Positions 1 through 7,612 of a stretch of DNA of 13,298 bases are shown here, piece after piece (position 1 is the first letter of the stretch; each line of letters starts with the position of its first letter). Position numbers and translations under genes: made by a program. Below the pieces are notes generated by a model. The model was not told the origin of the DNA, made no database searches, and saw only the letters and a list, made by a program, of their open reading frames with translations. The stretch is from Muribaculaceae bacterium (GTDB taxonomy: Bacteria > Bacteroidota > Bacteroidia > Bacteroidales > Muribaculaceae): assembly GCA_009775265.1 (NCBI GenBank), contig VSPG01000051.1, positions 1 to 13,298 of the forward strand, given 5' to 3'.

Positions 1-80
1 TTTTCGACATGGCCAAATTTTAATGCGGTTTTTAACAAATTTTTTGTTTCAACCGCGCTACAGCCATCCAAAAGCCGCAT
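1..80 (-). CDS. Possible N-terminal fragment of an unidentified leftward gene, cut by the window edge
   Basis: An ATG at 80 reading left opens a frame without a stop to the window edge (26 codons, beginning MRLLDGCSAVETKN). I do not recognise the protein. Support comes from context. A good Bacteroides-type promoter lies just upstream (110-141), predicting a transcript start near 104. A GGAGG sequence (93-97, complementary strand) precedes the ATG by 12 bases, which is rather far. Against it, the stretch is short and AT-rich, and it contains an imperfect hairpin at 25-56 (GCGGTT/AACCGC outer arms, AACAAA/TTTGTT inner arms). That would be unusual inside a gene, so this could instead be an untranslated leader. 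The call is tentative. Confidence 0.33.
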   Translation of the reverse strand, partial: MRLLDGCSAVETKNLLKTALKFGHVE

Positions 81-109
81 CAGCAGGCCTTTCCTCCGAA
101 AAGCGAGTG

Positions 110-141
110 CAAAGTTACAACCTTTCCACCGAACAACCAAA
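110..141 (-). promoter_or_regulatory. Leftward housekeeping promoter, Bacteroides -33/-7 type
   Basis: On the minus strand, TTTG (141-138) is followed after exactly 20 bases by TAACTTTG (117-110). Both match the Bacteroides primary sigma factor consensus (TTTG, 19-21 bases, TAnnTTTG). Transcription would start at about 104-106 and run left, out of the window. It is divergent from the efflux operon, so the ~300 bases to its right are a shared divergent control region. Confidence 0.6.
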
Positions 142-337
142 TCTTTTATGCACTTTTTTAAAAAAAATATCACGGAAAAATAATACAGAATAACACAAAC
201 AGCTGACAACCACATGGTTGAGAAAAAGAAATTTCCACAATGACACATATTCCTATACACATTAATATATAATATAGACGAAACCGCCATTTTTTTGCAG
301 CCTGAAATGATGGAACCAGGGCATTTTTATATAACAA
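142..337. other. AT-rich non-coding spacer between divergent transcription units
   Basis: I see no convincing reading frame here. The stretch is AT-rich, with an A/T block near 154-170 and a TA-rich block near 263-280 that could be bent or easily melted DNA. A short perfect palindrome, CAACCA-CA-TGGTTG, lies at 207-220. No rightward TAnnTTTG -7 box is visible, which makes the sigma-54-like element at 430-445 the best candidate promoter for the operon. Confidence 0.5.
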
Positions 338-388
338 TTATGTACGCAAATAGATTTCATCGTACGTTGTGTACGATAACGTACACAA
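338..388. promoter_or_regulatory. Candidate upstream activator site: palindrome plus extra half-site
   Basis: A perfect inverted repeat spans 367-388: left arm TTGTGTACG (367-375), spacer ATAA, right arm CGTACACAA (380-388). A third copy of the left arm with one change, TTATGTACG, is at 338-346, and a partial right arm, CGTACGTTG, follows at 361-369. GTAC cores therefore occur at 342, 362, 371 and 381, spaced 20, 9 and 10 bases, close to whole helical turns. If the sigma-54-like promoter at 430-445 starts RNA near 456, these sites lie at about -118 to -68, a usual position for enhancers bound by NtrC-family activators. The likely ligand is the Fis-type HTH of the regulator encoded at 9121-10446. 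That link is inferred from context. Confidence 0.55.
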
Positions 389-429
389 TAAATAGCATAC
401 CGCCATTGGTTTTCAACGCATTATGTTTT

Positions 430-445
430 TGGCACGATTAATGTC
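430..445 (+). promoter_or_regulatory. Candidate sigma-54 (-24/-12) promoter of the efflux operon
   Basis: TGGCACG at 430-436 is a perfect -24 element and is preceded by T, as in the YTGGCACG consensus. With the required spacing, the -12 position reads ATGTC (441-445) instead of TTGCA/T. The key G (443) is kept but the following C is T. Transcription would start near 456, leaving a leader of about 20 bases before ATG 477. The operon itself encodes a sigma-54 activator, which raises the prior for this call. The imperfect -12 box is the main weakness. Confidence 0.55.
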
Positions 446-476
446 TATTAATATGGCAGAAATAAACAATCTTACA

Positions 477-1724
477 ATGGACAGAGAAATACCCAAAGAC
501 GAAATCATGCGCAGCAAGCGCAAAAAGATTATAATCGCCGCATCGGCATGCGCGGCTTTCATCGTGCTTATGCTCGTGGCATCCAATATGCTTCGAAACT
601 CAGTGCAGAAAAAAGACCTGCGAATATCGACCGTGGACCGCGGCACCATCGAATGCTCGGTAAGCGCAACGGGTAAAGTGGCGCCGGCATTCGAGGAAAT
701 AATAAATTCGCCCATCAGCACGCGCATTCTCGAAGTATACTGCAAGGCCGGCGACAGCGTGGTCACAGGCACACCGCTCCTGCGCCTCGACCTGCAGAGC
801 ACTGAAACCGAACTCAACAAGCTGCTCGACGAAATAGAGATGAAACGCCACCTGCTCGAGCAGCAGCGCCTCAACAATTCCACACAGCTCAGCGACCTGG
901 CCATGCAGATAAAGGTGAAGGCCATGACAGTCGACCGCATGGCCGTGGAACTGCGCAACGAGCGGTACCTCGACAGTCTCGGCTCAGGCACAGGCGACAA
1001 AGTGCGGCAAGTGGAACTGGCCTACCGCACCGGACTGCTTGAACTCGAACAGATGCGCCAACGCCTCGACAACGAAAAGCGCGTGGCCGAGGCCGACCTG
1101 CAGGTCAAGAACCTCGAGCTCAACATAAGCGACAAAAACCTCAGCGAAATGCGCCGCACGCTCGAAGACGCACGCATACGCGCACCCCGCGCGGCCACTC
1201 TCACGTTCATAAACAACCAGATAGGGCAAAAAGTGGCCGAAGGCGAACGAATAGCTGTAATTTCCGACCTGAACCACTTCAAGGTGGAAGGAGAAATAGC
1301 CGATTCCTACGGCGACCGCGTCGCGGTGGGCAGCAAAGCGATAGTGAAAATCGGCTCCGAAAAACTCGAAGGCATCGTGGCCAACGTCACCCCCCTGTCG
1401 CGCAACGGCGTAATATCCTTCACCGTGCAGCTGGCCGACGACAACCACCCGCGGCTGCGCTCGGGACTGAAAACCGACGTGTACGTGATGTGCGACGTGA
1501 TGGACGATGTGATGCGCGTGGCCAACGGCTCTTTCTACACCGGCCCGGGCACCTACGACCTGTTCGTGATGGAAGGCGAGGACGAACTCGTAAAACGCAA
1601 AGTGCGCCTCGGCGACAGCAACTTCGAATGCGTGGAAGTGGTGGACGGACTGAAGCCCGGCGACCGCGTGGTGACAAGCGACATGAAAGAATTCAAAGAA
1701 CGGGACAACCTGAAAATCAAATGA
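477..1724 (+). CDS. Periplasmic adaptor (membrane-fusion) subunit of a MacAB-like tripartite efflux system
   Basis: HlyD/MacA-family adaptor, 415 aa, expected to sit in the inner membrane and bridge the ABC permeases to the TolC-type channel encoded downstream. A basic N-terminus is followed by one membrane anchor (about residues 17-39). The first half of the lipoyl-like domain is around 75-105 (SPISTRI...AGDSVVTGTPLLRLD). A long charged alpha-helical hairpin covers about 107-240. The second lipoyl half (LEDARIRAPRAATLTFI) comes next, then beta-barrel and membrane-proximal domains containing LRSGLKTDVYV and GLKPGDRVV. The open frame extends back to ATG 423. ATG 477 is chosen because the predicted promoter occupies 430-445 with RNA starting near 456, and because MDREIP resembles the start of Bacteroidales relatives as I remember them. 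The stop overlaps the next start (ATGA), indicating translational coupling. Confidence 0.9.
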   Translation: MDREIPKDEIMRSKRKKIIIAASACAAFIVLMLVASNMLRNSVQKKDLRISTVDRGTIECSVSATGKVAPAFEEIINSPISTRILEVYCKAGDSVVTGTPLLRLDLQSTETELNKLLDEIEMKRHLLEQQRLNNSTQLSDLAMQIKVKAMTVDRMAVELRNERYLDSLGSGTGDKVRQVELAYRTGLLELEQMRQRLDNEKRVAEADLQVKNLELNISDKNLSEMRRTLEDARIRAPRAATLTFINNQIGQKVAEGERIAVISDLNHFKVEGEIADSYGDRVAVGSKAIVKIGSEKLEGIVANVTPLSRNGVISFTVQLADDNHPRLRSGLKTDVYVMCDVMDDVMRVANGSFYTGPGTYDLFVMEGEDELVKRKVRLGDSNFECVEVVDGLKPGDRVVTSDMKEFKERDNLKIK

Positions 1725-3040
1725 CGATGAACCTGACACAATCGATAAAACAGACGTGGTACGACGCCCGACAGCGTCCGGCATTCACGGCTCTCTACGT
1801 GTGCGGGGTGGCGCTTGCCGTGGCCTTCACCATGATATTCGCCATGATATACTATGTGAAACTCGCGCCGGTATATCCCGAGCGCAACCGTCCGCGCACA
1901 CTCTACATCAACAGCGTGCAATGCAAGATGAACGCAGGACGCTCGCAGTTTTCATCGCCTGTGGGCTACCCCTTTTTTCGTGACTATATCTCCAAATTGG
2001 AAAATGCAGAAACAATATCGGGATGCCCCGGCATATATGGCGCACGCTCCATGGTGCGCCCCGACAACGGGCAGCCTGAGTTTGAAATCAACGACAAGGG
2101 TGTAGACCCGGCATTCTTCAAAATATACGATTTCAAATTCCTCCACGGCAAACCTTTCACAGAAGCCGATCTGAGCAGCGCATCGCAAGTGTGCATAATA
2201 GGCCACCATCTTGCCGAAAGGCTTTTCGGAAGCCCCGAATCGGCCATGGGTCGCGACATCCACCTCAACGACCTTGATTTCCGCGTCGCGGGTGTGGTGC
2301 GGGAAGGCAGCCGCCTGACCCCGGCATCGTTCGCCCAACTCTACCGCCCCTACACCACCGTCGACGGCTACGACCGCATAATGCGCGACGACATGCCATG
2401 GGTAGGAGTAATCAATGCCACACTAACAGTCAAGGACGACGCACAGGCCGAGGCTCTGCGTTCTGAAATCGATGACATGCTGCGGAGAATCAATGCCGCA
2501 GACACATCCAAAGTCATCTCAATGAAAAGCTACCCGATGTCGCACACGCAATCGGCGTTCATGACATTCGGCGACACAACCGACTGGAGGCTGGCGATAA
2601 TCAAAAAATATTCATTAATCCTGCTTGTGCTGCTTATCGTACCGGCCATAAATCTCGGCGGGATGATAGCCGGACGCATGGAAGAACGCCTTTCGGAAAT
2701 GGGCATCCGTAAGTCTTACGGGGCGTCGCGCCGACGCTTGCTCGGGCAAGTGCTCGCTGAAAACCTCTACATGACTCTCGCCGGAGGACTTTTGGGGCTG
2801 CTCGCAGCGTGGACAACAATTTATGCGGGACGCGAATGGATTTTCGGAGTATTCGACCCTTATCACATAATATCAACCGCCGAAGTGTCGTCGCAAGTGT
2901 CGGGCGAGATGGTGTTTGCTCCGTTGGTGTTCGCCATCGCACTGACGATATGCATGGTGCTCAATCTGCTGTCGGCCCTCATTCCGGCATGGTGGTCGCT
3001 TCGCCGTCCCATTGTTTCATCGATTAACGAAAAAAGGTGA
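1721..3040 (+). CDS. MacB/FtsX-like ABC permease, A-type copy 1
   Basis: Inner-membrane permease of 439 aa with the MacB topology. TM1 is at about 22-45. A large periplasmic MacB-core-like domain spans about 46-285 and includes DPAFFKIYDFKFLHGKPF. Three C-terminal membrane segments lie near 288-310, 336-358 and 398-424. The cytoplasmic stretch after TM2 (EERLSEMGIRKSYGAS) is the FtsX-family segment that contacts the ATPase. It has no ATPase domain of its own, unlike E. coli MacB, so it depends on the ATPase at 4380-5054. It closely resembles the permease at 5073-6362: both have LLIVPAINL(G/S)GM after TM2 and both lack the usual EALRDE ending. The start overlaps the adaptor stop as ATGA; ATG 1727 is a second possible start. 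The frame is open further upstream, but that part overlaps the adaptor gene. Confidence 0.88.
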   Translation: MTMNLTQSIKQTWYDARQRPAFTALYVCGVALAVAFTMIFAMIYYVKLAPVYPERNRPRTLYINSVQCKMNAGRSQFSSPVGYPFFRDYISKLENAETISGCPGIYGARSMVRPDNGQPEFEINDKGVDPAFFKIYDFKFLHGKPFTEADLSSASQVCIIGHHLAERLFGSPESAMGRDIHLNDLDFRVAGVVREGSRLTPASFAQLYRPYTTVDGYDRIMRDDMPWVGVINATLTVKDDAQAEALRSEIDDMLRRINAADTSKVISMKSYPMSHTQSAFMTFGDTTDWRLAIIKKYSLILLVLLIVPAINLGGMIAGRMEERLSEMGIRKSYGASRRRLLGQVLAENLYMTLAGGLLGLLAAWTTIYAGREWIFGVFDPYHIISTAEVSSQVSGEMVFAPLVFAIALTICMVLNLLSALIPAWWSLRRPIVSSINEKR

Positions 3041-4344
3041 TGTTCAAACTGATAATAAAAAACCTTTGGAGCCGGCGCGGACGCAACGCATGGCTGCTTG
3101 CCGAACTGACTATTGTGACCGTGCTGGCATGGATTATACTCGACCCGGTAATAGTGCAGCTGTACACCCTACAGCGCCCTGCCGGCTACGACATAGACCG
3201 CCTCGTAAGGGTGGACGTGATGGAAGTGTCGAAAGCCTCGCCTCAATACCTCCACGACGAGGATTCTTCCGAGCATCACGCCGCCGCCATAGAGCGCATA
3301 ATATCGGGTATTGAAGCCCTGCCGGAGGTGGAGAGCGCCGTGCCGGTACTGCGCTGGGCCACATTCGAATCGCAGGGCATGGCAATGAGCACGGTAAACA
3401 AAGACGATTCCGTAAGCGTCAGCACTCGTAGCATAAGGTTCGCGGCCGGCACTCCGTTTTTCGAAACAATGGGTCTTACCGCCGCCGGCGGGACATCCCT
3501 ATCCACACTTTCCGGCGCCTCCGACGTAGTGATAAGCAAATCGCTGGCCGAAGCCCTTTATCCGGGCGAGAATGCCGCCGGACATTATCTCGGCGACCGC
3601 GCCTCCGATTTCAACCCCGAACACGGCCAGCGCATCGCGGGCGTCGTGGACGACGCCATCATCAACAGCAGCGACGGCCGGAACATGATCATCTACGAAT
3701 CGGCCCCGCTCGTCAATCTTGTGCATTCAAGACCCGAAGAAATGAACATAGTCATACGCCTCAAGCCCGCCGTAGAGCCACGACGCTTTCTTGCCGCTCT
3801 GCGGCCGCTTATGGCCACGACGCTCAAATCCGGCAACATAAAAATCCACAACGCCGCCTACTACCCCGACATACGCGACGAGGTGCGCTATGGCTCGGGC
3901 GAAACCGACAAAATGCGCGTGAACACGGCTTTGGCCGTATTTTTTCTTGTCAACTTATGCCTTGGAGTAATCGGCACATTCTATCTTCAGACCCGAAAAC
4001 GGAGCCGGGACGCCGGTGTGATGCGTTCATTCGGTGCCACTCCGGGCTATATCCTCCGCGAAATGCTCGGCGAAGGCGCACTCCTCACCGTCATAGCATG
4101 GCTGATAGGCTGCATCGCCTACATGCAGTATGCCATAAAGGAAGGCCTCACCGTGATGGGCGGTTTCAACGGAGCCCTAATTGCAGATTACATGCCATGC
4201 TGGACCGACAACTTTGCCATGCACTTCGCCGTGGTGTCTATTATAATATATGCGATAATGACAGCCGTAGTGTGCGTCGGAATCTATATCCCGGGGCGCC
4301 GAATCAGCCGTGTAAGTCCTGTAGAGGCGCTGCGCGACGAATAA
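3040..4344 (+). CDS. MacB/FtsX-like ABC permease, B-type copy 1
   Basis: Inner-membrane permease of 434 aa. TM1 is at about 17-40, followed by a periplasmic domain of about 240 residues. Membrane segments lie near 285-308, 335-358 and 391-418. The FtsX cytoplasmic motif reads KRSRDAGVMRSFGAT and the protein ends SPVEALRDE, the typical tail of Bacteroidota FtsX-like permeases. It resembles the permease at 6359-7612 (LVNLCLGVIGTF against LVNIFLGLLGTF, LGEGALL against LGEGLIL, same tail) more than its immediate neighbour. It probably pairs with the A-type permease just upstream to form a heterodimer. ATG 3040 overlaps the previous stop by one base (TGATG), with AAAAAAGG just before it. A GTG at 3037 is in frame but less likely. 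Confidence 0.87.
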   Translation: MFKLIIKNLWSRRGRNAWLLAELTIVTVLAWIILDPVIVQLYTLQRPAGYDIDRLVRVDVMEVSKASPQYLHDEDSSEHHAAAIERIISGIEALPEVESAVPVLRWATFESQGMAMSTVNKDDSVSVSTRSIRFAAGTPFFETMGLTAAGGTSLSTLSGASDVVISKSLAEALYPGENAAGHYLGDRASDFNPEHGQRIAGVVDDAIINSSDGRNMIIYESAPLVNLVHSRPEEMNIVIRLKPAVEPRRFLAALRPLMATTLKSGNIKIHNAAYYPDIRDEVRYGSGETDKMRVNTALAVFFLVNLCLGVIGTFYLQTRKRSRDAGVMRSFGATPGYILREMLGEGALLTVIAWLIGCIAYMQYAIKEGLTVMGGFNGALIADYMPCWTDNFAMHFAVVSIIIYAIMTAVVCVGIYIPGRRISRVSPVEALRDE

Positions 4345-4379
4345 AACATAAGACAATCAACTAAAAACAACATAACGCT

Positions 4380-5054
4380 ATGTCAATAATCAAACTGAGC
4401 GGCATCAACAAAGTATACCGCACAAACGAAATCGAAACCCTTGCACTGGAAAACGTCAACCTCACCGTGGACAAAGGCGAGTTCGTCAGCATAATGGGAC
4501 CGTCGGGATGCGGCAAATCCACGCTGCTCAACGTCATCGGCCTGCTCGACGAGCCCACCAGCGGAACCATAGAGATAGACGGAGAAGTGCTGGGGCGCAT
4601 GAAAGACGCCCGGCTCGCGGCATTCCGCAACGCCAAGCTCGGATTCGTGTTCCAGAGCTTCCACCTCATCAACTCGCTCAACGTGCTCGACAACGTGGAG
4701 CTTCCGCTGCTCTACCGCAGCGGCATCAAGTCGGCCGAACGCACACGCCTGGCCAAGGACGTGCTGGAGCGCGTAGGCCTGAGCCACCGCATGAAGCACC
4801 GCCCCTCGCAGCTTTCAGGCGGACAGTGCCAGCGCGTGGCCATCGCACGCGCCATCGTAGGCAACCCTGAAATAATCCTCGCCGACGAACCCACCGGCAA
4901 CCTCGATTCCAAGATGGGCGCAGAGGTGATGCAGCTGCTCCACGACCTCAACAAGACCGACGGACGCACCATCGTGATGGTGACCCACAACGAGGAACAG
5001 GCACGCATGACCGACCGCATAATCCGCTTCTTCGACGGACGCCAAGTGCAATAA
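4380..5054 (+). CDS. ABC transporter ATPase, MacB/LolD type
   Basis: Cytoplasmic nucleotide-binding subunit, 224 aa, the usual length for the MacB/LolD/FtsE group that powers FtsX-type permeases by ATP hydrolysis. All ATPase motifs are present: Walker A GPSGCGKST (40-48), Q-loop Q92, signature LSGGQ (145-149), Walker B ILADEP (166-171, with E170 as catalytic base), D-loop NLDS (174-177) and H-loop H203. It is the only ATPase in the block and lies between the two permease pairs, so it probably serves both. A 35-base AT-rich gap (4345-4379) precedes it, where the other junctions around the permeases overlap or nearly do. I see no clear promoter in that gap. Confidence 0.94.
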   Translation: MSIIKLSGINKVYRTNEIETLALENVNLTVDKGEFVSIMGPSGCGKSTLLNVIGLLDEPTSGTIEIDGEVLGRMKDARLAAFRNAKLGFVFQSFHLINSLNVLDNVELPLLYRSGIKSAERTRLAKDVLERVGLSHRMKHRPSQLSGGQCQRVAIARAIVGNPEIILADEPTGNLDSKMGAEVMQLLHDLNKTDGRTIVMVTHNEEQARMTDRIIRFFDGRQVQ

Positions 5055-5072
5055 CACCGACACCGCATTCCT

Positions 5073-6362
5073 ATGAAATCGAATTTGATACAACAGACAC
5101 TCGAACAGCTGCGCAGCCAGCGGATGCTCACCATACTGAGCATCGTGGGCACCGCCCTGTCGATTTTTCTGATAATGGTGGTGGTGATGATGCAGCAAGT
5201 GAAAGTGGTGCCGTTCGCCCCGGAAAGCAACCGCGACCGCTTCATGCACGTCAGATACGCCAGCATCGTGGAACGGGAGCAGGAATTGTACGCCAGCAAC
5301 GGCTGCATGAGCTACAAAACGGCCATGGAACAGATAGGCTCCCTCTCTACGCCTGAGCTGGTGACCATCTACACCGACGGCACATGGAAATTTTCAGCAG
5401 GCCTGCCGGGCCAGCCGGTAACCCCTGCCGAACTGCGCAACACCGACGATAATTTCTGGAAAGTCTTCGACTTCACGTTTATCTCCGGCAAGCCCTACGA
5501 CAAAGCCGATTTCGACGCAGGGCTGCCCGTGGCCGTAATGTGCGAAAGCACGGCTCGGCGCATATTCGGCACCTCCGACGCCACCGGACGCGAATTTATG
5601 CTCAACTACGCCCCGTTCCGCGTGTGCGGCATCGTCAAAGACGTGTCCTCGCTGGCCGAATCGTCCTATGCGCAGATATGGATTCCGGCCTCGGCAAGCT
5701 CGTCGATGCAAGACACCTGGTGCGGCGACCTGATGGGCAACTTCAGCGCCACGATACTGGCCCGCAGCACCGACGATTTCGACGACATCAGAGAGGAGTT
5801 CGAACGCCGCGTCGAGGACATGAACAAAAAAATCACCGACACTGGCTGGAAATTCATCACAATCGGACGCCCGTACACGCAGGAGAAAGACGCAGTGTCC
5901 AAATCGTCCAATCTCGAGCCCGACCTCGAAGGCGACCGCCGAAGCAGAATGGTGGTATACCTGATTCTGCTCATCGTGCCGGCCATCAACCTCAGCGGAA
6001 TGACGGAAAGCCGTCTGCGCAAGCGCGCAGCCGAGATAGGCGTGCGCCGCGCTTTCGGATGCACACGGCCGAAAATCTTCGGCCAGCTGCTTAGCGAGAA
6101 CCTGCTCATCACGGCAGCCGCAGGCATCATCGGATGGGTGCTCAGCGTGGTGTTCGCCATGCTGTTCAGCACAGAACTGTTCACACGTGGCTTCTCCTAC
6201 ACGTCCGTGACCCCCTCCATCGACATAAGCATGCTCGTGCAGCCCTCCACCTTCTTCACGGCAATCGGCTTCTGCTTCCTGCTCAACCTGCTCAGCAGCG
6301 GCCTGCCGGCATGGAACGCTTCGCGCGGCAACATCGTCAACGCACTCAACAAAAAACAATGA
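5073..6362 (+). CDS. MacB/FtsX-like ABC permease, A-type copy 2
   Basis: Inner-membrane permease of 429 aa. TM1 is at about 18-41. A periplasmic domain of about 250 residues contains DNFWKVFDFTFISGKPY. Membrane segments lie near 293-311, 340-362 and 392-415. The cytoplasmic FtsX stretch is KRAAEIGVRRAFGCT. It looks like a paralogue of the permease at 1721-3040, sharing the position and wording of LLIVPAINLSGM, the FAPESNRDR region after TM1 (compare YPERNRPR), and a basic tail (ALNKKQ) in place of EALRDE. It starts 18 bases after the ATPase stop and shares an ATGA junction with the next gene, so it is in the same transcript. Confidence 0.88.
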   Translation: MKSNLIQQTLEQLRSQRMLTILSIVGTALSIFLIMVVVMMQQVKVVPFAPESNRDRFMHVRYASIVEREQELYASNGCMSYKTAMEQIGSLSTPELVTIYTDGTWKFSAGLPGQPVTPAELRNTDDNFWKVFDFTFISGKPYDKADFDAGLPVAVMCESTARRIFGTSDATGREFMLNYAPFRVCGIVKDVSSLAESSYAQIWIPASASSSMQDTWCGDLMGNFSATILARSTDDFDDIREEFERRVEDMNKKITDTGWKFITIGRPYTQEKDAVSKSSNLEPDLEGDRRSRMVVYLILLIVPAINLSGMTESRLRKRAAEIGVRRAFGCTRPKIFGQLLSENLLITAAAGIIGWVLSVVFAMLFSTELFTRGFSYTSVTPSIDISMLVQPSTFFTAIGFCFLLNLLSSGLPAWNASRGNIVNALNKKQ

Positions 6363-7612
6363 ACCAGAAATTATTCAAACAGATACGCAACGAATGGCGC
6401 AGCAATCTGTGGCTATGCCTGGAACTGCTTATAGTGAGCGTCGTGCTTTGGTACATCGTAGACTATTTCTATGTGAGCAAAACACTGTACAGCCGGCCGC
6501 TCGGCTTCGACGTGGAGCACTGCTACCTCATCCACCTGAACGAGGTGAACGACAAAAGCCCCGATTTTAAAGCATACGAGAGCAACGAACAGATAGTGGC
6601 CGACAAAAAGGAACTGCTCATGCGCCTGCAACGGCGCCCTGAAGTGGAGGCAGCCAGTCTTTCTGTGAACGCCTACCCCTACAACGGAAGCAACAGCGGC
6701 GGCGAGTTCACATTGGACACACTCAAAACTTCAGGCTACACCATCCGCCGTATCATCTCGCCCGATTTCCTGCGTGTATTCCGCTACACGGGCGTCAATG
6801 ACGAGACTCCGGAGCAGCTCGCTGAAATCCTGAGCCGGGGCAAGGCGCTCGTCAGCGACAACCTCATGAACTACGACCATCCGGAAATCACGAGCATGCA
6901 GCCCTACACAGGACGGCGCATGTATATGTATCAGGACAGCACGAACACTTTTGAAATAGGTGCCGCCATAAAGCCGGTGCTCTATTTCGACTACATGCAG
7001 GGGCAGATGAACCGCAGCGTAGTCCAACTACTGACCGAGAACGAGTACGGCTGGGCGGATGAATTATGCGTGCGTGTACGCGAAAACATGGACAATGATT
7101 TCGCCGAAAAGCTTATGGCCGACTCCGAAAAGCAGTTGCGCGTAGGCAACATGTATGTGGCCGACGTGTCTTCTTTCGCCGACATCCGCGACAACGTGAT
7201 GCGCTCGGAACACCAGAAGGACCGCAATTACATCACATGCATGGCATTTCTGCTCGTCAACATCTTCCTCGGACTGCTGGGCACATTCTGGTTCCGCACG
7301 CAGCAGCGCACCGCCGACATAGCCATACGGAAAGTCAGCGGCGCGTCAGGCTCCAACATCTTTGCCCTGCTGCTCGGAGAAGGACTCATACTGCTCTCCG
7401 TCGTAACGCCCATAGCGCTCATAATCGACATCAACATAGCACACAACGAGCTTAACTTCTATCTTGCCGGCGACTACCTGACATGGCCCCGCATGCTTTT
7501 CTGCGGATTAGTGTCCTATGCGGCAATGGCCGTCATGATATGCCTCGGCATAGCCATACCCGCATGGCGCGCCATGCACATAGCACCGGCCGAAGCCCTA
7601 AGAGACGAATGA
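6359..7612 (+). CDS. MacB/FtsX-like ABC permease, B-type copy 2
   Basis: Inner-membrane permease of 417 aa. TM1 is at about 17-38, and the periplasmic domain runs to about residue 290. Membrane segments lie near 295-313, 337-356 and 380-402. The FtsX cytoplasmic motif is QRTADIAIRKVSGAS and the C-terminus is APAEALRDE. It is a likely paralogue of the permease at 3040-4344 and is expected to dimerise with the A-type permease encoded directly upstream, with which it overlaps by ATGA (6359-6362). The periplasmic domain differs more from its copy than the membrane part does, which would fit divergence in substrate or partner recognition. Confidence 0.87.
   Translation: MNQKLFKQIRNEWRSNLWLCLELLIVSVVLWYIVDYFYVSKTLYSRPLGFDVEHCYLIHLNEVNDKSPDFKAYESNEQIVADKKELLMRLQRRPEVEAASLSVNAYPYNGSNSGGEFTLDTLKTSGYTIRRIISPDFLRVFRYTGVNDETPEQLAEILSRGKALVSDNLMNYDHPEITSMQPYTGRRMYMYQDSTNTFEIGAAIKPVLYFDYMQGQMNRSVVQLLTENEYGWADELCVRVRENMDNDFAEKLMADSEKQLRVGNMYVADVSSFADIRDNVMRSEHQKDRNYITCMAFLLVNIFLGLLGTFWFRTQQRTADIAIRKVSGASGSNIFALLLGEGLILLSVVTPIALIIDINIAHNELNFYLAGDYLTWPRMLFCGLVSYAAMAVMICLGIAIPAWRAMHIAPAEALRDE

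Noticed and set aside
367..388. Palindrome as a transcription terminator
   Set aside because: No T-run follows on either strand and no gene ends nearby. Its place before a sigma-54-like promoter and the extra half-site suit an operator better.
422..431. TATGTTTTTG as a housekeeping -7 box for the operon
   Set aside because: It matches only TAnnTTT, and no TTTG lies at the expected distance upstream. The overlapping sigma-54-like element fits better with the regulator in the operon.
423..476. Longer N-terminus for the adaptor from ATG 423, 441 or 453
   Set aside because: The predicted promoter covers 430-445 and RNA would start near 456, so these ATGs would not be in the message. The extra residues also look unlike the family.
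1490..1720. Extended N-terminus of the first permease
   Set aside because: This part is the adaptor gene read in another frame, and its arginine-rich composition is typical of a shadow frame. ATG 1721 gives a normal FtsX-type start.
7483..7611. Extended N-terminus of the TolC protein
   Set aside because: It overlaps the permease gene in another frame, and it would bury the clear signal peptide that begins at 7609 or 7612.
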